Assembly (NCBI GenBank): GCA_006386115.1
Contig: VFIW01000005.1
Span: forward strand, 496,001-560,000
Length of the DNA: 64,000 bases
From: Globisporangium splendens
Lineage: Eukaryota; Oomycota; Peronosporomycetes; Pythiales; Pythiaceae
Reading direction: 5' to 3'
The notes under the pieces are model-generated. The model did no database searches. It was given only the letters and a program-made list of their open reading frames with translations, and was not told the DNA's origin. Both the position numbers and the translations under genes were made by a program. Below are positions 9,791 to 19,870 of the stretch, in pieces; the first letter of the stretch is position 1, and every line of letters begins with the position of its first letter.

Positions 9791-10188
9791 TTGACTGAGC
9801 ACGGAGTGCATGTGTGCACCACAGCGCAGCATGCGTCATCGTCGTGGTTGAACTGCTCCTGCGTGGGATGGCTCAACCATGACATCAGCGCTCTGCGTCT
9901 GTTGACACATGAATGAATACAGTACTCCCTTTACCCCACAAGATTTTTGAGCAGCGTTGGTATAAACTCGAATTCTACGGTAAACAGATTTTGGTTATGT
10001 TCGACTAAAACCTATTTCAGTTTGTATGCCATGAGAAACACTATTGTTTTAACAGAACGCCGTTCAGTTAAGCACAACCGTCATTCTCCAGCACAATTGG
10101 TTGTCTTGAATGGACACAAACCAGCCGCTCGTTTGGTTTTATTCGGGACACACAACATGTGGTTGAAACCACTCCATTTGAAGAAACG
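9791..10188. other. Gap between relic and HTH ORF
   Basis: No gene is visible. The gag N-terminus and 5' LTR of the relic should lie here but have decayed beyond recognition. The 11-mer GTTCAGTTAAG at 10062-10072 recurs in direct orientation at 10624-10634, flanking the HTH ORF. Confidence 0.4.
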
Positions 10189-10614
10189 ATGGCGAGCAAC
10201 GACCAATCGACCGTCGCTGAGAAGCTCGCTGCCTTGAAGCGGTGGAAACAAGAGGGGCGGAGCACGGCAGGAGCGGCGCGCCAACTCGAGAGGAACCGAG
10301 CAACCCTACTAGGGTGGAAGAAGTGGAACGAAGGAATAATCCAGCCAAGTTATAAACCCCACAGCAAGCGCCTCAAGCATTGGGGAAGACCGCCACCAAC
10401 CATTATGCCTGAAGCATCTCTTGCAGCGTTGACTAAACAGCGCTCAGAGGAGGGGAACAAGATGGAGCGGAACGAGGTTATATTGTGCTGCCTCCAAAAC
10501 ATCCCAGACTTGGCAGAAAAGGGGATACGCTGCACAACCCTTCAGGAAAATATCAATCTCGCCAGAAAATCGAGCAAAAGAATGTCGAGTTTGGGAGAAC
10601 AACTCGCCGGGTAG
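10189..10614 (+). CDS. Small helix-turn-helix protein, possible transposase remnant
   Basis: The 141-residue ORF starts at the in-frame ATG at 10189; the frame stays open upstream to a GTG at 10159. Residues 6-45 look like a Psq/pogo-type helix-turn-helix ('KLAALKRWKQEGRSTAGAA', then 'ERNRATLLGWKKW'), as at the N-terminus of several DNA transposases. The rest is polar and basic with no catalytic DDE domain, so if it derives from a transposase it is only the DNA-binding end. It lies at the edge of a repeat-rich block, in line with a mobile origin. It could also be a genuine small DNA-binding protein. Confidence 0.4.
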   Translation: MASNDQSTVAEKLAALKRWKQEGRSTAGAARQLERNRATLLGWKKWNEGIIQPSYKPHSKRLKHWGRPPPTIMPEASLAALTKQRSEEGNKMERNEVILCCLQNIPDLAEKGIRCTTLQENINLARKSSKRMSSLGEQLAG

Positions 10615-11246
10615 ATTTTTGCGGTTCAGTTAAGGCGTCAAGTTTACCCGAGCAGCCAACGGAAAATGAGTAAAGACTGTTCATGGCCAATGCATGCATG
10701 CAGTGTTTGTCCGAAAAGCCTGTGAGTCAAACTGCGACCGCCCCGATCGATGTTGACTGTATGGTGTGTAACCCACAAACTTTTACTGACTTTCTATCAC
10801 ACACATTGCAAGCACGACAGTAATCTTCGACGGACATCCATGCAGCTGCCAAAGCGAAGGTGTGCATCAGGGATGCAAGGGTAAAAGGTGTCGGTCGATT
10901 TGCCGAAAATATCTGACAAATCCCCATACTTGATCATTGTTATCGGAAAGCGCCCTTAACCCTATTTTTTGCCATTGTGCAATATGGTGAGTCTAACTCC
11001 CACGATTTAGCTTTAATTCTGAGGATGCAGTTACGTTGCGCATCCGGATGAGACAGCGTCATCATCACTGTGCCCTCAGAAGATTTCGATATACTTCAGC
11101 TTACTATACCCGTTTTGTTACAAGTTGTACTCTCAGAATGTGTTGGCAGTACTGGCGCCTAGCTGTTACAAGCGATACAGCTTCTGGGTCGGATCAGGAG
11201 GAGAACACAATTTTATAAGCAAGCGCACGAGTCGAACGGGATCATC
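10615..11246. other. Intergenic stretch before first conserved gene
   Basis: No gene is visible. The stretch contains the second GTTCAGTTAAG copy at 10624-10634 and presumably the promoter of the EF-hand gene at its right end. It marks the transition from repeats to the gene-dense block. Confidence 0.5.
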
Positions 11247-12292
11247 ATGGGGAACAAGCACGGCAAACCACGCGGAAGCTCGGGCGCCAAGGCTCGCGAG
11301 GACCTCTCGGACGCGCCGCCACGGCAGCAGGTCGCGCCCCCAGGCGCCCCTTCTTCCTCCAAGCCGCCGGCCGCGCCAGCACCAGCCGCACCTGCCAGCG
11401 GGAAGCCACCGCGTCCGTCGACGCAGAGCTCCAACTTGGAGTTCAAGCTGAGCCAATTGGACGTGTCGACGATCTTCGCGCCGCACGAGATCCAGGCGAT
11501 CCACAAGCACCTGGCGGGGCTCCTGGGGCAGAGCGAGACCGACGCGATCATGATCCCCAAGGACGAGTTCTTCCGCTTCCTCGGCACCACGCCGACGAGT
11601 TTGTACACGAACCGCCTGTACACGATCTTTGACTTGTCGGGCAAGGGATATGTACGTGTGTCTCCCTACTACTGCTTACTCTCAAAGCATGAGGAGGATC
11701 AAGGGAAAGCAGAGGGCAAGTGTGCTGAGTGTTCTCTCTCTCTCTCTCTCTCTTGTTGTGTAGGTGACGTTTGACGATCTCATCAACGGACTGTCGGTTC
11801 TCAACCAGAAGGCGACGCGGGAGCAGAAGCTCATGCTCTCGTTCCACTTGCTCGACCCAGAGGGGACGGGATACATCTCCAAGAAGGTGACCACCGATGT
11901 GCTGCGCTCGTGTCTTGCTGAATGCCGAGGTGAGTTTCTAGATGCACGTGTATTCAAATGAAGACTGAGTGAATGCATTGAATGTGCTTTATAGAACTAG
12001 AGATCACGCTCTCAGAAGAGCAAATCGCGCGCATCGTGAACACAACGTTTGACGAAGCCGATCTGGATCGCAACGGTCTGATCGACATGAACGAGTATCA
12101 GGTAGGACGTCTTCATGCAGAGGTTTGTATTGTAACTTGTACGTATCTGACGAGTCTGCCTTTGTGCAATTGCAGTTGCTGGATGCGAAGCATCCGGGCC
12201 TGTCGGATTTCCTCACGGTCGACGCATTCGGCGTGCTCAACCACTTGGAGAAGGTGCACTCTATGAACGCGGGCATCACGTTGGCCGAGTAA
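11247..12292 (+). CDS. N-myristoylated-type EF-hand calcium-binding protein
   Basis: Four exons (11247-11651, 11764-11929, 11995-12101, 12176-12292) give 264 residues. The protein begins MGNKHGK, with Gly2 suited to N-myristoylation, followed by about 70 residues rich in proline and alanine. The C-terminal two thirds hold EF-hand loops 'DLSGKGYVTFDD' (split by intron 1), 'DPEGTGYISKKV' (no acidic residue at position 12, so probably weak) and 'DLDRNGLIDMNE' (canonical). Overall layout resembles calcineurin-B-like or recoverin-like sensors, but I cannot assign a specific orthologue. Intron 1 ends in a pure CT tract (11732-11753) that serves as its polypyrimidine tract. The gene converges on the lipoyl protein gene, with 260 bp between stops. 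Confidence 0.85.
11732..11753 (+). repeat. CT microsatellite in intron
   Basis: A near-pure CT run just before the acceptor of EF-hand intron 1 (11652-11763). It doubles as the polypyrimidine tract. Confidence 0.8.
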
Positions 12293-12552
12293 ACAGAGCA
12301 ACAAGACACGACTCAGGCACGACGCAGGCACGACGCATTGCTCTATGGATGGCGGCAGAGCAACCTGCTTAAAGCGAGAAAGTGACAAACAGCAACGGCA
12401 GCGTTGCCGTGTGTTTCACACCCAGTTTATGTGATCAGAAAAGGTTGTCGAAAAATGCCGTTGAGACGAGTTCTAAAAAAGAAATAACTTCATTTTTGAT
12501 GTTGAGATGGTTGTGTGGCTGGCCACTACACGGTGGGGTTGTTGTGCTGTGT

Positions 12553-13522
12553 TTACTTCTTGTCGAAGCTCACAGGGGTCGTGCCCGTGAGGCCGTACAA
12601 GTCGATGTACGTCTGCTGCTTCTTCGCGAGGCTGAGCGAAATCGGGCTCTTCTTGATTCCGAGACCCCACTTTTCGGCGAACACGGTGGTCGTCGCGACA
12701 GGCGCAGCAGCAGCAGGCGTTGGCGCTGGCGCAGCAGCCTTCACAGGCGCCGCTGGGATCGCTGGACCTGGCACCGTCTTCTGCGTGGTCTGCGAGGTCA
12801 CCAGGAAGTCCGACGGCACGACTGGCGCGTTCGAGACTGGGTCCACTGGCACCTGCTCTTTCTTTGGAGGGATCTCTTCAGGAGACTTGGCCGCAGGCGC
12901 TGGTACCACAACCCCAGCGTCTTCGATCTTGAAGTCCTTGAGAGCCGCGAGTGATTCCTCGTCTTCGCAGACCACCATCATCGGCTGGCCCACGACGATG
13001 TTCTGCGTGCCTTCTGGCACCAGGATGCGCGCAAGGAACATGTCGTCCGTGGCTTCGTAGTCGACAACCTGGGCAGAGTGAATAGCAAACAGAGCAAACA
13101 CACACACCATTAAAATACCACCACCACTTGCATACTCACAACAACAATTTACACATGCACTGCTAAACGTACGGCCTTGTCGGTCTCGATTTCACAGATG
13201 ATGTCACCAGCCGTGATGCGGTCGCCTTCCTTCATGTTCCACTTGGCCAAGTTGCCGCTCTCCATCGTAGGCGAAAGCGCTGTGCACCACAAACCACATC
13301 GCCATTCCCACAAACAGAGCAAATAGAACGTCAATACGCATACATCCACATGCATTACAACTGCTGTGTTGTGACAAGAAGAACACCAGCCGAAGCAGAA
13401 AAACACGCACCTGGCAAACCGACGACCTCGTGCGGCGGGTACGACGCGAAGCTGCGCTTGGCGTACGCCATGGAGACGGCGCGCCGCACGGGAACAGCGG
13501 GTCGGAGCGCGTGGCGGAGCAT
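12553..13522 (-). CDS. Mitochondrial lipoyl-domain protein, E3-binding 'protein X'-like
   Basis: Three exons (13411-13522, 13173-13279, 12553-13068) give 244 residues. The N-terminus ([16 protein letters not shown]...) is a basic mitochondrial presequence. Residues about 37-115 are a biotinyl/lipoyl domain ('[17 protein letters not shown]', lipoyl Lys72 in 'ETDKA'), as in 2-oxo-acid dehydrogenase E2 proteins. A long Pro/Ala linker follows. The last 35 residues ('[17 protein letters not shown]', then 'LTGTTP') look like a divergent, truncated peripheral-subunit (E3) binding domain. There is no acyltransferase catalytic domain. This matches the plan of the pyruvate dehydrogenase component that anchors E3 rather than a catalytic E2, though it is unusually short. 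Function is inferred from architecture. Confidence 0.8.
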
Positions 13523-13854
13523 GGTGCTTTAGTTAGTTGTATGGAAGAGGCAGGGGCTGCTGCTGTTGTTGCGCGAGCGGAACTTGGCGAATGGCATGCG
13601 CGTCATTGCTTCCCCCTCGCATCCGTCCACCATGCAGCAAAAAAGGAGAGATGCGCAAATGGCGAAGAAAAACCTTGGATATACACGAGGTTTTACAAAA
13701 TGAGGTGCGCTCGTGATGGATGCAGCAAAAGTGGAGAAGAAGGAGATTATAGACACGATGAGGGTGCAAAACACAAATGAAAGACGGTATATGGGGTGAG
13801 TTGTGCATGGTGGCGGTAACTTGGTTCTTTATCCACACGGACACACACGCACGA
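13523..13854. other. Intergenic, 332 bp
   Basis: This lies between the start of the lipoyl-protein gene and the stop of the COPI zeta gene, both on the minus strand. It should hold the promoter of the former and the 3' end of the latter. I see no gene or clear motif. Confidence 0.4.
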
Positions 13855-15211
13855 TCAACTGCGGAACGAGCGCGAGAACTGTTCGCGAGCAGAAGCAAAC
13901 GCCTACGTTTTGGAATAAGTAAACGCAATACACACAGTCGCATGGATCAGGACCAGAGGATACGGGTTAGAGCATGATGCTGGAGTGGAAGGAGCTCCGT
14001 ACCTGTGAGATCGTGAGTTCGCTGATGGGAACTTCGTTGTCGATACCCTGTGCACAGCAGCCATGCAAGATGGTCGTTCTCGTAAGTTCGCACGCCAAGC
14101 ATAGAAAAGAGGGGCTGAAGAGCAAAGAGCCCTAAGGACTGGTTTCCGCGGCAACGTACCCGCATCAACACGCGGTTCGAGATCGACGGTGTGTCGACTT
14201 CCAAGATGATGCTACGTGCACAACAAAGAAAAGCAAGACGTGTTCAGTCAGTAAACAGCATGCATGCGATAAACTCGGTGCAGTGTGTGGATAAATATAA
14301 TAAAAGCTTCAGCAATCACGTACCCTCCGTCGACGACTTCATCAAACGTCAGCAGCACCAGTTCAATGTTGTCCAAAATGACGTGACGATCCATGCGACC
14401 CCTGTGAATAATAGTAGGCAACCACCAACACACATCAGAGTTAATCGACTTGTTGTTGCGACTGACGCCTGCGTCAAATAGGAGGAAGAGAAAAAAAAAG
14501 AACGCACTTTAACAGGCTGCTGGCAGCTTCAAACGTGGCATCCAACACGCTCAAGAGAATGACTTCGTTCTGGAAATCAAGGGAAGAACGACAGTCATGA
14601 TTAGTCTCCATATTTAACGTGCAACAAAAGGCAGCAAGACACGCAGCAACCTTACCTCGTTGGCCGATCCGATCACGTGCATCGTCACATCCGAGCCGCT
14701 TCGGTACACGCTCACAATGTTGTCAATCAAAATGATCTCCGCTATATAATCCCATGGATACAGACGACATTAGAGATATGCTGCAATAACTCTCTTCCCA
14801 CGATATCGTCCCCAACGCATATGAAGTGTGCGCACACCTTCCAATCGCGGGTTCGAGTTCTTTGTCTTCAAGTAGAGCTTCTTCTCCAGTGCCAGTTGGT
14901 CCTTCGCCGTCGGGTACGACTTGTCGTAGTACTTGGCACACACGCGGTTGCCATCGCTGTCCAGGATGAAGATCGCTTTCACAGTCGGAGAGGATGCCTG
15001 CGGGAGTCAGTAGCAGCAGCAATCGGAACGACAAAGCATCCACATCGTCAGCACCGCGTTCGTCCATTTCCTCCGGTTGATGAAGTCCCTCTCTCATGCG
15101 GACTCGGTCAGTAGCAAGCGTAGGGGTAGTCACGCACACCTTAATGACGTGCACAGACACGCATATACAATATACAGACACGCGCCGCGGGGACGCACAT
15201 ACCTTGACCAT
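13855..15211 (-). CDS. COPZ: Coatomer subunit zeta
   Basis: Eight exons (15203-15211, 14838-14997, 14656-14741, 14508-14569, 14324-14401, 14160-14211, 14003-14047, 13855-13902) join in phase to 179 residues, the usual length for zeta-COP. The chain has the longin-type core 'KAIFILDSDGNRV', 'YDKSYPT', 'EIILIDNIVSVYRSGSD', 'VILDNIELVLLTFDE' and the conserved tail 'AREQFSRSF'. Zeta-COP is a small subunit of the COPI F-subcomplex that pairs with gamma-COP and coats Golgi-to-ER retrograde vesicles. The first exon is only nine bases (Met-Val-Lys). Seven introns in 540 coding bases is dense for the window. Confidence 0.93.
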
Positions 15212-15753
15212 GGTTGTCTTTGTCTGTTGCCTTCGTGGGAAAAAGCGTCGGGTCTGCGTGTGCTGTGTGTGTGTGTGTGTGTGCGTTTGCTCCCCTAGGA
15301 ATCTTTTTTGTCGATGTGGGGAGATCTGATTGGCTGAAAAGATAGGTACAGTTGGAACTCTTTGATATGGTAAAGATCTCTTTCATTTTATTTATGAGCA
15401 ACTTGATGTGCAAGACGTGTGATGAGAGGCTTTGACAAAAATGGCTAGATCAGATGCCGTGAGAGAATGGATCAGTGTTCTTGACAGAGCCTTCGATCAC
15501 TCACTAAATAATGCCTTTTCATTCTCTTAGCCTTCTCTTGTGGCCTTAATCCCTGCTCCAGCATTTGCGAATCTGCCCAATTCGTTGTCTTCGGTGATTT
15601 GTGAAACCAACTCGGTCAGGTAACCGAGGCAAAACCAACGATGGGGAGCCTCACGTTGTTGATTTCTCCGATCATCGATAAAGTGGTCGAACTCCTACCA
15701 GATACACGGGTTGCCGTCAATCAGGCATGGAGAGGAGTCCGCGTAAACGCTGA
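15212..15753. other. Intergenic with GT microsatellite
   Basis: This is the upstream region of the COPI zeta gene. It contains a short GT repeat at 15264-15283. No gene is apparent. Confidence 0.4.
15264..15283 (+). repeat. GT microsatellite
   Basis: A short GT run lying 53-72 bases upstream of the COPI zeta start codon (minus-strand gene). Confidence 0.8.
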
Positions 15754-16068
15754 ATGCCATTTCGATTTTGTACTTGCCTGCGGATCAAAACGCGTGTGTA
15801 TCAAGCTTGTAAAGTGCATGCAAACGATTTTGAAGCGACAGCAGACGCATTGCTTGGCTGTGAAGTGCACTGCGATGTGGACTCCAATTCGCCAAGTTCG
15901 GACGAGATGTGCGCTGTCGTGATCGCATTTTCCCAGTGGGTCTTCCTGAAGAGCATGAACTCCAAGATCCTGTGTGACGAAGGCACGGCACTGACAGCAG
16001 AGGAGTCGAACGTTTCTCGAGCGCAGCTGTGTCAGATCGTTGGCAAAATCACCTCGATGCTGATGTGA
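15754..16068 (+). CDS. Hypothetical ORF
   Basis: This 104-residue ORF ends in a protein-like stretch ('AVVIAFSQWVFLKSMNSK', 'VSRAQLCQIVGKITSML'). A second frame upstream (15641-15922, starting MGSLTLLISPII) overlaps it and could be a first exon. The splice phases I tried between the two frames do not match, so I cannot build a gene. It matches no family I recognise. It may be a fragment, or chance. Confidence 0.2.
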   Translation: MPFRFCTCLRIKTRVYQACKVHANDFEATADALLGCEVHCDVDSNSPSSDEMCAVVIAFSQWVFLKSMNSKILCDEGTALTAEESNVSRAQLCQIVGKITSMLM

Positions 16069-16276
16069 ATGTTGACTTACATGACCGAGCAAGCGATCCA
16101 AAAGTCGCAATCTCTGTATCACCCACCGCCTGCACTACGACGTGAGTGTAAATGCATGACAATAGCGCAAAGTGGATTATAATAAAAAGGCAAAACATGT
16201 ATGAACCGTGTAATAAATCGTTTGTCAGTTCTCTCCTCAGTCAACGCGCGGCTACCTGCTCGAAGTCGGTGTCCGA

Positions 16277-19200
16277 TTACGCGAAACGCACATCGTGATC
16301 TGGATTAAATTGAGTTGTCCCCCGTCGGTCGTCACTGGTGCTAACGTACGTTCCGTTTCTCTGGGTATTGAAATCGGTCTGATCCAGGACATCAATCAAA
16401 GCAGGCTGGTTCCGCTGGTACTGCAGCGTATTTGTTCGCGTGTGGCTGTTCAAGGCAAAGATACGCGACATTTTCTGCTGGAAGCGGAACTTGTACGGCT
16501 TTGGAGGCATGGCCGACACGCCGTCGGGGTCTTTTCGCTTGACATAGCACTTGTAGAAACGCTCCATCTTCTTTTCGAATGTCCTGTTTCAAGAAAGCAT
16601 TGTCGTCATCAACAAGTCAGTCCACATATTCGTCACTAAAGAAATAGAATGCAGTACGCACCATTGCTGCAAAAAGTCGATGATCCCGAAATGGTACAGC
16701 GATGGTCCCGACACACTTGTCGCCACTTGGGTGAACAGATTCTCGTCTTGTTTCCCCATCGTCGTTCTTTGAGGCAGTAAGTCACTTGTATCAACCATGT
16801 ACTCGGAGCTTTGCACTCCCATGAGCAGACTGTAGTCCATGATTCCTTGGCTGCACAGGAAGTCACTATCTTTGTGAATTTGATCATAAATCTTGTGAGC
16901 TTGGCTTGGATCAATACGAATCTGAATAGGCAGGAAGAAACGAGTTAGTTGGGCAGCTCAGCTTTCAGACTGGGAAACTGCGAAACATACCTTGGTCATC
17001 AAGTCATTGTCCTTCAGAACAATGTTAGGTTCGTGGAAATTCAATCCATCTCCACAGTCCTGGTTTCTTGTACTGCCAAACGTGTACGCAGCGTTACAGT
17101 ATCGGCAGGTTGTTCTGTCACCTGGTCGCGGAACCTTTGCGTTACGATCAATCCAAGATCCCTTGATATCGTATCGGTGGTGAACAATCTAGAAAAGTCG
17201 CCAGCAAAACACTATGTCAGCCATTGTCCCGTGTTGAGTAAGCATGACGAGTAAAAGTTGCATACCTGAGTATCAGCGAACAGGTTTCCCATCACAACGA
17301 AGTAGTACATCTTGCCGTACAGATCCACACCGTGGCACCCATAGAACCGAGTCAACAGAGTGTTGTAGTTGGAGGTCATGTACGCTTCATAGTTTGGACC
17401 CATCTTTCTCAGGAACGTGCACTCCTCTGGCGACATGGTCTTGCAGATCAACCGCTCATCGGCGGTAAAGAACATGAAAGCGCCACTACGGCCTTCACTG
17501 AATCGTTCCTGTTTAGCCACAGCAAAGACGATTACACTGAGCGCACAAGCTCAACTCCAAAAAGCGTTTGAGAGCAAGAGAAACTGCAAGCATACCTTCG
17601 TAGTTGCGCCAAACATTTGAATGTATTCCGAATCACTGATGCCTGACGCCAACCGCACGTTTCGGAATGCGGCTGGACAAAACGACCAAAACTTGACCGA
17701 TTTCCCCTTTTCACCTTCTCCGGAGATTGGAATCGCAATAAGCTCGTCAGTAACCGCGCGAACAGATTCCTTGATGCCGGAGGTAATGTAATACAAGATC
17801 TCCGATCTCAACGCGGCATTCACTTGGGGACTCAAGTCGACATCCACGTCTGCAGATTCGTCATCCTGGTGTCGACTGTTTGGCGATCGTCTGCGAGAAG
17901 TTGTTCAATAGCAGTAGAAAAAGGCAGGTTGACGATTAGCTCATTTCCATTTCAGACAATGAAAATGCGATCAAACTTTGAGCAGTACCTTTCAATACTG
18001 TTCACCGCAAACCAAATCACGTAGTCCAAATAACCCTTGGAAGAAATCAGGAAAATGACAAGTTGCCGAAGGACTTGCGCGACTGCCTTTGAGTTCGACG
18101 AATCACTCTTTGTCGCCAAAAAGTACGCGCACATGTACAAAAGCAGCAGCAGGAGCCAGTAAAACACATAGGCGCCGATAAAGCTAGAGAGATGCATGCA
18201 CATAAGCAATCAGTTCGCTTACACCCGTTGAAAAACCGCAGACCATGCTTAATAGCGTCAATGGACTCACAAAGAAACGTAGTTGAGGACACGAAGACGG
18301 ATGTTGTACGTCTTGGGCACGCCACGGAGATACAAACGGTGCCACGCCAATGTCAGCACACTACAAAACAGCAGCAAGACAATAAACATAATATAAAACA
18401 CGTCAGCTCATTCCATAATCCACATAAAGCAATGTCAACCCAGCAAGTATGGCCGCACCAAACAGAGACAAACAGGACCAAGATCACAAAGCAGTAAATC
18501 AAAATCCAAGGCCTGGGATTCACAAACAAACATAAAGACATGTTTTGAGTCACACGTGTCGAACAAATTGATATAGCAAGCATAAAAAGCTGCATTACCA
18601 TCGCTGAGTGTTCAGGAAACTGGAGTTCGAAGCACATGTTTCAACACCATCAGCACAGGTTTGACCCGATTCACAGCAAATTCTTGAGGACGCCAAGCAG
18701 AATCCAACGACATTATCGATGTCCGAGTGGTACTTGACGGATTGGCCATCGACCGTGAAGAAGCCACCAGCACCCTTGACACTGTAGGTGATAGATCCCA
18801 TTACGATACCTACAGAGACGGAGAGAGAGAAGATAAGGACCCAATAGTCAATAGAAGGTCACTCAATAGCACATTAGCGACATGATCTCACCTCCGAGCC
18901 AGACCCAGAGATGGTAGAACCGCATGAGACGCTTGTAACTTGTGAAAGGACTGGTAACCTGTGTACAGTTAAATTCACATGCACACATGAGCAACCACAT
19001 GAAATTGAGGAGATGTGCGCAACGTACCGAAAAGAAGAGATCGCACGCCATGACGAGGCCCCAGGCTTCGGACGTGAAGAAGAAAAACTCGGTGATTCCT
19101 GCGAGTCCTTGGCAATTCGAGTTGTCGTCGCTTGTGGGGTCGAAATTCACCCACACGTTGAGCAGCAGACACACCGCGAGGAACATACTGAGCACCGATC

Positions 19201-19870
19201 GGATGTGCACGATTGGGTTCGGGTGCTGGTGCCAGCGCTTCTTGCGGCAGTAGGTCATCACGACAGCGGAGCCACAGATCAGCGTGTTGACCGAGCCGGC
19301 GATGAGCCCTGTCCACCGGAAGTCGTACAGTGCGATCGAGAGTCCCAGAAACGCCATCGTCAAGCAGCACCCGAGCAGCTGCGATTTACGGTTCTCAAAC
19401 CACTTGATGCGCGCATTCGGGACCGACTTGCTGCGTCCACGGAACTGCTCCGTCATGTCCTTGTTGATCACGCGAATGAAGTTCTGCTGCGTCGCGCGCG
19501 GTGTCGTGATCAGCGGCTGCTGCGCCGACGTGCTGTTCAGCGGATCCATGTTGTTCGCGCTCGAGGTCACGCTGCCGGCGTACGTGTAGCTCGCGTTATT
19601 GACGCTGCCTGTTTCCGACGCCGGGTACCGCATCGTGCGACGGAAGACACCACCGCCAGCCGCGGTCTGCGGGTCAATGAATCCGGAGCCGGACGCGACG
19701 TGACGCAGGATGTACTGCTCGCCCTCGCCGGTCTCGGGAAGGCCCTGCGCAGGCGTCTCCATCACGTACAGCGACGTCGAGGGCGGACTGAGGGTGTTGA
19801 TGTACGGATGCTCTTCCAGCACGGGCGTGCCGCGTCGTTCTCTGGACGTTCGGCCCTCACTCCGGGACAT
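16277..19870 (-). CDS. GPCR-phosphatidylinositol phosphate kinase (GK family)
   Basis: Eleven exons (19028-19870, 18892-18958, 18599-18809, 18459-18512, 18271-18360, 17989-18183, 17596-17890, 17266-17508, 16991-17188, 16662-16921, 16277-16583) join to 920 residues. The N-terminal 150 residues are a disordered cytosolic segment. About seven hydrophobic helices follow between residues 160 and 470, with a cysteine-rich extracellular loop ('SSRICCESGQTC'). The C-terminal 400 residues are a PIP kinase: 'EGRSGAFMFF', 'YGKMYYFVVMGNLF', 'YDIKGSW' (residues 672-678), 'MDYSLL' (760-765) and 'FGIIDFLQQW'. Such fusions couple a receptor-like domain directly to PIP2 synthesis and are typical of oomycetes (also known in Dictyostelium). 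The ATG at 19870 is the first; the GTG codon before it is not needed. Confidence 0.93.

Noticed and set aside
12382..12954. 190-codon plus-strand ORF
   Set aside because: It is a shadow of exon 3 of the lipoyl protein; it is an Arg/Trp-rich frame without motifs.
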